DNA from: CAKVLG01 sp045637805
GTDB taxonomy: Bacteria; Bacillota; Clostridia; Christensenellales; UBA1242
DNA: 64,000 nt
Assembly: GCA_045637805.1 (NCBI GenBank)
Contig: JAZUAE010000018.1
Coordinates: 1-64,000, forward strand
Direction: 5' to 3'
Within the stretch, counting starts at the first letter, position 1. Each line of letters starts with the position of its first letter. Shown in pieces: positions 16,075 through 23,753 of this stretch. The notes below the pieces were generated by a model. The model did not search any database and had not been told where the DNA came from. It worked only from the letters and a program-made list of their open reading frames with translations. The position numbers and the translations under genes are program-made.

Positions 16075-17064
16075 TTACATTTCTCTATATTGGTTTTGTT
16101 TTTTTCTATCTTTTGTCATTTGGATTTTTTTCCATTCAGGAACACCAGTCAATTCTTGTTGAATCTCTTTTCTAGATTGCTCTTTTCTCTTAAATTTTAG
16201 ATATCTATTAAACAATGCTTCATCTAATTTTCCATTTTCTATCGCTTCACGAATTGCACACCCTTTTACACCTTCAGCATGAGTACAATGTGAAAACTTA
16301 CAATGAGATTCAAGTTCAATTATTTCTCCAAATACCTCATTAATACCTTCACTGTTTTCTTCTTTTGAAACACCAACAGCTCTAACCCCTGGTGTATCAA
16401 TTACAATTCTACCATCATCAATATAGAACAAATTTCTAGATGTTGTTGTGTGTCTACCCTTTGCATCTTTGTCTCTAATTTCCCCAGTTTTCATTAAATT
16501 TTTATTAGCCAATGCATTAATTAACGTAGATTTACCAACACCAGAACTTCCAATAAATATAGCCGTTTCACCAGGAGCCCAAAGTTTTAAAACATCATCA
16601 ACACCATCATTTTCAATTGTACTAGTTGATACAACAGAACTGTTTGGAAACCTTGCCTTAACCACATCTTCAAACACTTCTGGCATATAACATAAATCTT
16701 TTTTTGTCAAAATAAAACAAAGTTTCGATTCTGGAATATTACCTAAAATTGCAAATCTTTCAAGTTTTCCAATGTTAAATTCATTATTCATACTACTAAC
16801 AACAAACACTACGTCAATATTTGATGCTATTTGTTGTTTTTTGCCATTATTCATTCTAAAAAGTTCATTTTTACGAGCACCTATATCTGTAATAAAATAA
16901 TGGCCATACTCATCAACTCTAACGGAAATATTGTCTCCAACACAAGGCAAATCTTGGTTTTTATAAGATCTATCTAGCTGTGCATAATATACCTCACCAT
17001 TATTATTAAATTCCCACAAATTTCTTTGAACTGAACTACATTTTGCATTAAACGTATTATTCAT
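16075..17064 (-). CDS. rsgA: Ribosome-assembly GTPase RsgA
   Basis: 329 residues. An N-terminal OB fold (to about residue 75) is followed by a circularly permuted GTPase: the LTKKD-type G4 motif comes before G1 GSSGVGKSTLINAL (about 172) and G3 DTPGVR (about 221). G2 is GRHTTTSR. The C-terminal zinc site is CKFSHCTHAEGVKGC. RsgA checks late maturation of the 30S subunit. It overlaps the end of the upstream radical-SAM frame by eight bases, which suggests co-translation after that gene. Confidence 0.95.
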   Translation of the reverse strand: MNNTFNAKCSSVQRNLWEFNNNGEVYYAQLDRSYKNQDLPCVGDNISVRVDEYGHYFITDIGARKNELFRMNNGKKQQIASNIDVVFVVSSMNNEFNIGKLERFAILGNIPESKLCFILTKKDLCYMPEVFEDVVKARFPNSSVVSTSTIENDGVDDVLKLWAPGETAIFIGSSGVGKSTLINALANKNLMKTGEIRDKDAKGRHTTTSRNLFYIDDGRIVIDTPGVRAVGVSKEENSEGINEVFGEIIELESHCKFSHCTHAEGVKGCAIREAIENGKLDEALFNRYLKFKRKEQSRKEIQQELTGVPEWKKIQMTKDRKKQNQYREM

Positions 17065-18450
17065 GTAATAATTCCCCCTTTAATTTCTTTAACAACGCTT
17101 TACAATTAATAAAAAACTTTTTAGATTTTTCTTTCAACTCACTTCTGTTGTTAATATTAGCAACTAATAAATCTAAATAGTTGTATGGCATTGTTTTGAG
17201 CATTATTAATGTCTGATTATCAATCAAATTTGTCGATAAGACTTTTTCAATATCATAACCAAACTCTACAAAAAACTTGGTTAGCTTTTTAAATATGAAT
17301 CCAACATCTTTATTTATAAAATAATTTCGCTCATTGAACTTACCATAATCATCTTTTACTTTTGTTCCAGGATAAGCAATTACTTTTTTATAAATTAGTG
17401 TTGGATAATACCCCCATAATTCATTTTCTTTAAAAAACGATAAATTTTCTTTAACTTCGTTTATACTAGTATACCTGTCAAACATAATAAAACCAATACC
17501 TATATTGATTTTTGATTCTCGTAACATTTTTATAGCCTTAACATTTTCTTCTACTGTCGTAAATTTTTTATATCTATTTAAAACATTATTTGAACCATTT
17601 TCAATACCAAGTTCAACCGCTGTACATCCATATTCCTTTAGCCCATTTAAGTATTCTTGCCCTGCACTAATAATCTGATTTACTCTCGTTGCGAAAGAAA
17701 ACAACAATGTTTTACCACATTTTTCCTTTATACTTTTTACAATATTTAATGCTCGATTTTTATCAACAAAAAAATTATCATCTATAAATACTAAAAAAAT
17801 ATTTTTTTCTTTTTATAAATTTCATAAACTTCATCTGCTATATTTTGTGGGCTTCTGCCTCTCCATTTTAAACTCATACATGGTATTGAACAAAATGCAC
17901 ACTTATATGGACAACCTCTACTTGTTGAAATGCCAACATTGATTAGTTCTTCACCTGTTTCTTTATTCTTTCTTGTTGAATATAAATGAAAAGTATCACG
18001 AGTTGGGAAAGGTAAAGAATCCAAATCATTTTCTTGATAAATTGTATTTGTAATAATAATTGAATTATTTATATTTTTATATGAAACACCTTCTAACTTT
18101 ATTGTTGGTTTGGAATTTTTTTCTAAATCTTGTAAAAGTTTAAGAAGCTGAACCTCCCCGTCACCTCGCATTGCAAAATCAAAACAATTGTATTTTCTAA
18201 TTATTTCTTCATGACAAATTGTAGAATGAACACCACCTGCTGAAATAAAAATATTTCTTTTGTATTGTTTTATTTTTTTAGCAATCTTTAACACCCTTTT
18301 AAAACAGCTAGAAAAAATAGAAAAACCAACAAAATTATACGATTTTTCTTTTATTAATTTTATTAAATCACTATCTTTAAAATTATATATAGCAGCATTA
18401 CAAAAACCTTCAACAAAAACAACTTTTTCTTTTAACAATAATTCTAACAT
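17057..18450 (-). pseudogene. B12-binding radical SAM RiPP enzyme, frameshifted
   Basis: Two frames make one protein. From ATG 18450 (AAAAGGAG upstream) there is a B12-binding-type domain with SAGGVHSTI and RGDGEVQLL, then a radical SAM cluster STSRGCPYKCAFCSIPC; this frame stops at 17793. The second frame continues with FATRVNQIISAGQ, VELGIENGSNNVL and AYPGTK, the rest of the TIM barrel and a helical tail. The break falls in AAAAAAATATTTTTTTAG (around 17795-17808); one extra base in either homopolymer restores the frame. This could be a true mutation, phase variation, slippage or a sequencing error. The 32-residue precursor lies immediately upstream. Confidence 0.8.
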
Positions 18451-18466
18451 ATAAACTCCTTTTATT

Positions 18467-18565
18467 TTAGGTGGTTGGATTACATTCATCATCTGGATAA
18501 CATCCACTTAAACGACAAGCAGCTGCAATTCTATCAGAACTTGTAACTTTTGCAATTTTAGACAT
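18467..18565 (-). CDS. RiPP precursor peptide for the B12 radical SAM enzyme
   Basis: 32 residues with GAGGAGG eight bases before ATG 18565 (an earlier ATG at 18571 is too close to that site). The leader is MSKIAKVTSSDRIAAA and the core CRLSGCYPDDECNPTT has three cysteines. It ends 16 bases before the maturase start. B12-type radical SAM enzymes add methyl groups to, or cyclise, unactivated carbons of peptides. The product is not predictable, but the tight pairing and strong ribosome site make a precursor role likely. Confidence 0.72.
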   Translation of the reverse strand: MSKIAKVTSSDRIAAACRLSGCYPDDECNPTT

Positions 18566-18871
18566 AATCATATCCTCCTCAAATTAATTAAACCATGAAA
18601 CTCTATTTTTGTCATGAATACTCACGATTGTTATTTTTACCAATATTTTTATTTTGTATAGAATTATGTGCATAATTGAATAAATTTATATAATTAAATA
18701 ATTTATGATATTTTCTAACAAAAATTATAAATTTGTATAATTATAATATTATCATTGAAGATAAGTTAAATTAATGCTAACTTAAAAATTAGCGTATACA
18801 AATTAAATAAAGTATTTAAAAATCTAATATTTAAAATTTTAGATTTTAATTTCCCTTACAAATAACAAAAT
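18566..18871. other. AT-rich upstream region of the RiPP operon
   Basis: About 300 bases of almost pure A/T with no coding frame. It should hold the operon promoter; several TATAAT-like boxes are present, but none has a convincing -35. Confidence 0.4.
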
Positions 18872-18905
18872 AAAAAGACTAAAGCATATTCGTTTTAGTC
18901 TTTTT
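18872..18905. terminator. Terminator hairpin, second copy of the 14765 element
   Basis: AAAAAGACTAAA pairs with TTTAGTCTTTTT; flanks ACAAAATA and ATGGTGC as at 14765-14800. Confidence 0.7.
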
Positions 18906-18907
18906 AT

Positions 18908-19053
18908 GGTGCGGATGAAGGGTACTGTGTTTGCTTCGCAACCACCCGCACAAAGGATTAACCTTTATGCTATTCGTCGCTAAAAACAGTCCACTGGTCT
19001 GTTTTTTACACTCCTCACCCTCTCAGGGTTCGAGTCCCTACCATTCCGTAAAC
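18908..19053. repeat. Palindrome-and-T-arm module, copy D
   Basis: Contains AAAAACAG-TCCACTGGT-CTGTTTTT (18983-19007), then ACACTCCTCACCC and a T-arm-like AGGGTTCGAGTCCCT (19025-19039) with CCATTCCG. The same order of elements occurs at copies B and C. No intact tRNA cloverleaf can be drawn. Confidence 0.6.
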
Positions 19054-19055
19054 AT

Positions 19056-19086
19056 AAAAAAACTAGGCATGAATCCTAGTTTTTTT
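19056..19086. terminator. Terminator hairpin after module D
   Basis: AAAAAAACTAGG pairs with CCTAGTTTTTTT around a 7-base loop. Confidence 0.8.
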
Positions 19087-19099
19087 TGTGTCAATTGTT

Positions 19100-19200
19100 C
19101 ACAAAGTCTTTTTTTTGATTTCTTACTTTTGATTTTGCGACACTTTTGATTTTTGATTATTTTATCAAAATTTTTCAAAAAATCAAATAAATCAAAATGA
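19100..19200. repeat. TTTTGATT-rich tract next to the prophage
   Basis: Several TTTTGATT units in both orientations (the complement AAATCAAA occurs at 19175-19206), including TTTTGATTTTGCGAC, which is repeated in the putative packaging region near 43,325. Meaning uncertain; it may be a relic of phage DNA left of the recombinases. Confidence 0.4.
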
Positions 19201-19209
19201 AAATCAAAT

Positions 19210-19806
19210 TTAACTAATATTGAATTTGTTTTTTACATCTCGTAATATATAGTTATTGCCTGCAAATTTGCTTAAGAAAAATTGAGCTTCTTCTTTTGAT
19301 TCACACGCATACGCCCTTGATGCTATGTGATCTTCCAATCTATTCCATGTGTTGAAATCCATACTGTTTCTACTTACAAGTTGAACTAAATTTTTATCTT
19401 GCATTTTCTTTAATTCTTCCAAAACATTTTCGATCTTTATTCTTTCTTTTATCTTGCAAGATTTCGTTATATAAAACTCATAACCATCTACAACAACGTC
19501 ACTTTTAGAGACGTCACAAATATAAATATACCCACTTTTATTAAATAATTCTTCAAAAAAACCATCATATAGTTCGTAAATTTTGATAGGTTTTGAATTA
19601 AAATTTATATGACAGGAACAAGCATGCGCCCTTGTTGTACTATTTATATTTTCCAAATACGATTGTATTGGATTGAGAGAAAATAACAACGCAACTTCTA
19701 TCTTGTCAGCAAAATATATTCTTGGCTTATAATCAGCCCTTTTATATGCTCTATGTGGTACTAATTCATCATCAATCAGAACATTGCTTCCATGATACAA
19801 TTCCAT
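19210..19806 (-). CDS. Unknown protein with ADP-ribosyltransferase-like start
   Basis: 198 residues. The opening MELYHGSNVLIDDELVPH resembles the first strand and HG(S/T) motif of small ADP-ribosyltransferase-fold proteins (such as DUF3990 types), and IYFADKIEVALLFSL fits the following helix, but the catalytic glutamate cannot be placed with confidence. GGGTGAT precedes ATG 19806; an earlier in-frame GTG overlaps that site. It lies just outside the recombinase terminator on the same strand and may be phage cargo or a host gene. Confidence 0.5.
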   Translation of the reverse strand: MELYHGSNVLIDDELVPHRAYKRADYKPRIYFADKIEVALLFSLNPIQSYLENINSTTRAHACSCHINFNSKPIKIYELYDGFFEELFNKSGYIYICDVSKSDVVVDGYEFYITKSCKIKERIKIENVLEELKKMQDKNLVQLVSRNSMDFNTWNRLEDHIASRAYACESKEEAQFFLSKFAGNNYILRDVKNKFNIS

Positions 19807-19861
19807 ATTTATCACCCTTTATTATTATATCATAGAGAACAGAATAAAACAATAAAAAAAA

Positions 19862-19886
19862 AGCCACTAATTTAGAATTAGTGGCT
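19862..19886 (-). terminator. Terminator of the recombinase operon
   Basis: AGCCACTAATT pairs with AATTAGTGGCT around TAG, followed on the minus strand by eight T. It touches the recombinase stop codon and probably marks the left edge of the prophage. Confidence 0.85.
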
Positions 19887-19888
19887 CA

Positions 19889-21475
19889 CTATATATTTTG
19901 ATCTAAAGCTATGCCACATTTAAACACATATGTCGCAGTATGCTTATCTTTTATGATTATTTTTTCTATCAGATTCTTACAAATTTCTTTATCGAATGTT
20001 GTGTATACACCATTTAGTACTTTGTCTATTTCTTTTATTCTATAATTTATAATACTAATATTATCCGTTTTCTTTTGGGCTATCTCTATCTTTTCTTTCA
20101 AGTCCTTTATTTGGGCTATAATTTCGCTCGATTTCGCTTGTATATCATCTGTTGCCTTACTTGTATTGATTGTAAGGTTTACAAGTTCTTCTTGCTTTTT
20201 AATAAGGTTATTTTGCATCGATTCAAGAGTTTCTATATCTGGCACATTTATAACTGTATTAATATTATTTTTTACCTTTTCTATAATATCTTTTCGATTT
20301 GATGTCAATACTTGCAAAGCTTCAATAAATCCTTGTTCCAATAGATTCTCTTTTATAGGTTTCATTGAACATGCATTTTTGTCTTTTTGATGCTTTGTAC
20401 ATACCCATATTGGAACTTTTTTACTATGGTCTATACTCCATTGTGAATGTCTGCGAAATTTTGCACCACATTCTCCACACTCAACAATTGAGCTAAATGC
20501 ATAATCGTTAGTGTACACCCCAAATCCGTCATCTTCGCTTTTAAGTTCTTCACGCCTTTTAAGTTCTATTTGTACTGCATCAAAATCTTCTTTACTAATA
20601 ATCGCCAAGTGATGACCAGTTACATAATATTGTGGCTTAAATCCTTCATTCTTTTTCCTTTCACAAAGTATGTCTGGCTTGTATGTTTTTTGGAGTAATA
20701 AATCGCCCTTATATTTCTCGTTGGTTAAAATATTGATTATTGTGTTTACATACCATTTAGTTTTTCCATAAGGTGTTTTTATTTCATCTTTTTCAAGTTC
20801 TTTCTTAATTGCTCTAATCGTATTACCTCTGAGATATGATTCAAATATCCTACGAACAATCACAGCTTCTTTTTCTACTATTTTAAAACCATCTTTGGTA
20901 TTGTACCCGAATATTCTACCACTACCAACATACTCTCCTTTCTCAAATTTCTTTTGATGAGACCAAGTAATGTTGTGGGATATTGTTCTGCTTTCTTCTT
21001 CAGCAATGGAGGCCATTATTCCTAGCAATAAGAAGGAGTTTGGATCTGCCGTATCAATATTTGTAGTTTCAAAGAGTATTGTAACACCTCTATCTTTTAA
21101 CTCTTGTGCTATTGTTAAGCATTCCCCCGCATTCCTGGCAAATCTTTGTACTGATTTAGTTATAATTCTTGTTATTTTACCATTTCGACAATCATCAATC
21201 ATTTCTAGAAATTTCTTTCTTTTTCTCATTTTTGTTCCAGTAATACCCTCATCAGCATATAAGCCAACATAAACGATACCCTTATCACTACTTAATTTTT
21301 TATTATAATACTCACACTGAACTTTATAACTATTTAGTTGGTCCTCATTATCCGTACTAACCCTAGCATATGCACAAACTCTAGGTTTATTTGCTAACAT
21401 ATTTATTGTTCCACCAACCATTTTCTGCCTTGCAGGAATAACTCTAATAGTTCTTGCAGTACTTTCTATGTTCAT
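19889..21475 (-). CDS. Large serine recombinase 2
   Basis: 528 residues. The N-terminal resolvase domain carries the catalytic serine in CAYARVSTDNEDQLNS (about residue 39) and the arginines in SVQRFARNAGE. It is followed by a recombinase domain (FGYN, TIRAIKKELE), a zinc ribbon with CGECGAKFRRH and VCTKHQKDKNAC, and a coiled-coil C-terminus (about 400-480) as in phage and transposon integrases. It catalyses attP x attB recombination with a covalent serine link. It overlaps recombinase 1 by 32 bases and ends at the prophage-edge terminator. AAGAAGGAG precedes ATG 21475. Two-recombinase pairs occur in clostridial elements; whether both are needed is unknown. Confidence 0.93.
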   Translation of the reverse strand: MNIESTARTIRVIPARQKMVGGTINMLANKPRVCAYARVSTDNEDQLNSYKVQCEYYNKKLSSDKGIVYVGLYADEGITGTKMRKRKKFLEMIDDCRNGKITRIITKSVQRFARNAGECLTIAQELKDRGVTILFETTNIDTADPNSFLLLGIMASIAEEESRTISHNITWSHQKKFEKGEYVGSGRIFGYNTKDGFKIVEKEAVIVRRIFESYLRGNTIRAIKKELEKDEIKTPYGKTKWYVNTIINILTNEKYKGDLLLQKTYKPDILCERKKNEGFKPQYYVTGHHLAIISKEDFDAVQIELKRREELKSEDDGFGVYTNDYAFSSIVECGECGAKFRRHSQWSIDHSKKVPIWVCTKHQKDKNACSMKPIKENLLEQGFIEALQVLTSNRKDIIEKVKNNINTVINVPDIETLESMQNNLIKKQEELVNLTINTSKATDDIQAKSSEIIAQIKDLKEKIEIAQKKTDNISIINYRIKEIDKVLNGVYTTFDKEICKNLIEKIIIKDKHTATYVFKCGIALDQNI

Positions 21476-22925
21476 ATTTATACTCCTTCTTTATGCATTG
21501 CTGATTTTTAAAAATGATATCTATTTTATAATCTGTAATAATTATTTTTTCTATATGTTTCTCCACAATTTCATCGGTAAACTCTTTTGCTTTACATTTA
21601 GGTTTTTTATAAACACTTAATAAATTATAATTACGTAATTTTTCAATTAATTCTGATTGTTCTTTTGTTTTCTTATCAACCTCTAGTTTATATTGACCAT
21701 ATGTTATTAATTTGTCTATGTACAATCTTTTAATCTTATCAATAATGTTTTGAATTTCTCTTATTTTCTGTTTTAATTCGTTATTGTTAGGTAACTCGTA
21801 TGGAATATCTACGTATTCATTATAAGCATCAAATATGATCTCATTTAATAGATCCTGAGGAATGTCAATCGCCGAACAAGCACATTTACCATGCCTTTCT
21901 TTGTTTATACATATCCATTGTCTATTATCACAATTTACAATGCGCTTATTAATTCGGTGTCTGAATGTATTTCCACACTTCCCACATTTAATCTTCCCTG
22001 ACAGCGAGTACCTTCTTTTTTCTTGCATTTTATTGCCGGTTGCCTTTCGAGTTCTTTCCAACATTATTTTATTAACAGAATTAAAAGTTTCTCTATCTAT
22101 TATTGCTTCATGATTATTGGTTATGTAATACTGCTCTAATTGCCCCTTGTTTTTTTGTTTACGGCCATTATCGTAAAATTCTTTTTGCAATAAAGCATCT
22201 CCAATATATTTTTCGTTTCTTAATATTCTTTGCACTGTTGTGTTTCGCCAAACTTCCTTTCCTGTACATGTTGGAATTTTAAGTTTTGTTAATTGATTTG
22301 CTATGCCTTCTATTCCATATCCCTTTAAGTATAATGTAAAAATCAATCTAACAATCTTAGCTTCTTCTTTATTTATTACCATTTGATTTTCTTCATTAAA
22401 ATCATAACCAAAGATTTGGGTTTTGGGAACAATCCCTTTTTTAAAATTATTTCGTGCTGTAAATTGCACATTTTTACTCATAGTTCTCAATTCCTGTTCC
22501 CCTAATATTGCCTTTAGGTTCATTAATAAATCCATAGAACATGTTAATGTATTTATGTTTTCTTCATCAAAAATTATTGCAACACCTTTCTCTCTGAGAG
22601 TTTTAATTACATCCATAGTTTCTTTACTATTGCGACCAAACCTATAAATACTTTTTGTATAAATTTCTTTTATAAATCCAGCCATCGCTAGCTCAATCAT
22701 TTTGACATACTCTTTTCTTTGTATTACCTTATGTCCACTTATACCTTGATCTGCAAACACTCCACAGAATTTCCTGTTTGACAATGTTTGGAGTTTTTCT
22801 GTCCAATAAGAATCCTGCATTAAAAAACTTGATTCTTGCTCTTCTTTCATAGTACTTACTCTTACATAAGCACAACATGGAATTTCTTGATCCTTACTTG
22901 AATCTATTCGTTGTATTTTTGCCAA
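21444..22925 (-). CDS. Large serine recombinase 1
   Basis: 493 residues with start codon TTG at 22925, supported by GGAGGTG seven bases before it. Catalytic serine in CAYVRVSTMKEEQESS (about 25), arginines in SIYRFGRNSKE, recombinase domain with FGYDFNEEN, zinc ribbon CGKCGNTFRHR and a CACS element, and a coiled-coil end with DKLITYGQYK. It differs widely from recombinase 2, so the two are not a recent duplication. The short SHOCT-like gene and a copy of the CCGCAAA element lie just upstream. Confidence 0.93.
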   Translation of the reverse strand: MAKIQRIDSSKDQEIPCCAYVRVSTMKEEQESSFLMQDSYWTEKLQTLSNRKFCGVFADQGISGHKVIQRKEYVKMIELAMAGFIKEIYTKSIYRFGRNSKETMDVIKTLREKGVAIIFDEENINTLTCSMDLLMNLKAILGEQELRTMSKNVQFTARNNFKKGIVPKTQIFGYDFNEENQMVINKEEAKIVRLIFTLYLKGYGIEGIANQLTKLKIPTCTGKEVWRNTTVQRILRNEKYIGDALLQKEFYDNGRKQKNKGQLEQYYITNNHEAIIDRETFNSVNKIMLERTRKATGNKMQEKRRYSLSGKIKCGKCGNTFRHRINKRIVNCDNRQWICINKERHGKCACSAIDIPQDLLNEIIFDAYNEYVDIPYELPNNNELKQKIREIQNIIDKIKRLYIDKLITYGQYKLEVDKKTKEQSELIEKLRNYNLLSVYKKPKCKAKEFTDEIVEKHIEKIIITDYKIDIIFKNQQCIKKEYKYEHRKYCKNY

Positions 22926-22950
22926 TTTTACACCTCCAATTTACTTAACC

Positions 22951-22982
22951 AAACACTGCCGCAAAGAATTCTAAAAGTCCAG
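22951..22982 (-). repeat. Phage intergenic element, copy 1 of 3
   Basis: On the minus strand: CTGGACTTTTAGAATTC then TTTGCGGCAGTGTTT, directly upstream of the Shine-Dalgarno of recombinase 1. Other copies at 38589-38621 and 44182-44213. Confidence 0.6.
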
Positions 22983-23007
22983 CGAAACTTTAAAGAAATA
23001 AGACTTT

Positions 23008-23139
23008 TTAACAAATAAAACTTGACTGATTTATGGAATCGAGTTCCTTATGTTCTTTACATGTTATTAACCCTTTTCCCAATAACATATCAATTATGCC
23101 TTTACTTAATAAATAATCTAAATTATTTGTCTTTGACAT
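23008..23139 (-). CDS. Small SHOCT-like protein
   Basis: 43 residues from ATG 23139, overlapping the holin stop: MSKTNNLDYLLSKGIIDMLL, then GKGLITCKEHKELD. The LxxKGIIdxxxxKGLIT(x)xE pattern is that of SHOCT oligomerisation motifs, which are often found as tiny genes beside clostridial phage recombinases. AAGGAAG lies 10 bases before the ATG. Role unknown; it is easily missed because of its length. Confidence 0.6.
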   Translation of the reverse strand: MSKTNNLDYLLSKGIIDMLLGKGLITCKEHKELDSINQSSFIC

Positions 23140-23440
23140 TAATTTCTACTTCCTTTATATCAATACCAAATTTTTTAAGCTGTTTAAATATTTGATTACA
23201 TCCCGTAGCAGATAATCCACTTGCTCCGCCAATAAGAATTGCAACCCAAATATTAGATGCAGATATAATGCTTGGAATAAAATAAAAACATATAATTGCC
23301 AATACTATACCAAGTAGTCCAGCTATTATTGGAATAAGTCTGATTAAATTTTCCTTCTCTTTTGCAATATATTTTTTATAAATTTCCATAAACAAAAAAA
23401 CCAGTGCAACAATCACTGGAACACAAATAATTTCTAACAT
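23123..23440 (-). CDS. Phage holin
   Basis: 105 residues with three hydrophobic stretches: about 3-19, 34-54 and 60-84 (including SNIWVAILIGGASGLSATG). A charged C-terminal tail follows. The GLSATGCNQIFKQ end is common in small Bacillota phage holins. It would form membrane lesions that let a muralytic enzyme through. It lies after the tail fibre genes, the usual place, but no endolysin follows. Confidence 0.8.
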   Translation of the reverse strand: MLEIICVPVIVALVFLFMEIYKKYIAKEKENLIRLIPIIAGLLGIVLAIICFYFIPSIISASNIWVAILIGGASGLSATGCNQIFKQLKKFGIDIKEVEINVKDK

Positions 23441-23445
23441 TGTAT

Positions 23446-23745
23446 TTATTCTCCCTTATCTGAATTTTCGATTAAAAAATCTAACATTTCTTTATTAACT
23501 TTTTCATATTCATTGAGCGCTTTATGCATTTCTCCATTTGTTTTTCCATCTCGCAAGGCAATAGAATTTGCCACTGTGAGATCTCCAACTGCTGTTATAC
23601 TTTTTATAACCAACACATCTCTTTTATGTCGTGCAATATCTCGTTTTTCTTCCTCTTTGTGCCTTTTCTTAAAATAATATTGTAAGAAAAAAAGCACCAT
23701 TCCAGACACGATGCTTGCGACAATACTTATAACTATTGATATCAT
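23446..23745 (-). CDS. Small membrane-anchored protein of the lysis region
   Basis: 99 residues. One N-terminal TM helix (MISIVISIVASIVSGMVLFF) precedes a basic and then helical cytoplasmic part. It ends five bases before the holin gene. The position suggests a holin partner or antiholin, but nothing in the sequence proves it. Confidence 0.6.
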   Translation of the reverse strand: MISIVISIVASIVSGMVLFFLQYYFKKRHKEEEKRDIARHKRDVLVIKSITAVGDLTVANSIALRDGKTNGEMHKALNEYEKVNKEMLDFLIENSDKGE

Positions 23746-23753
23746 TTTTTCTC

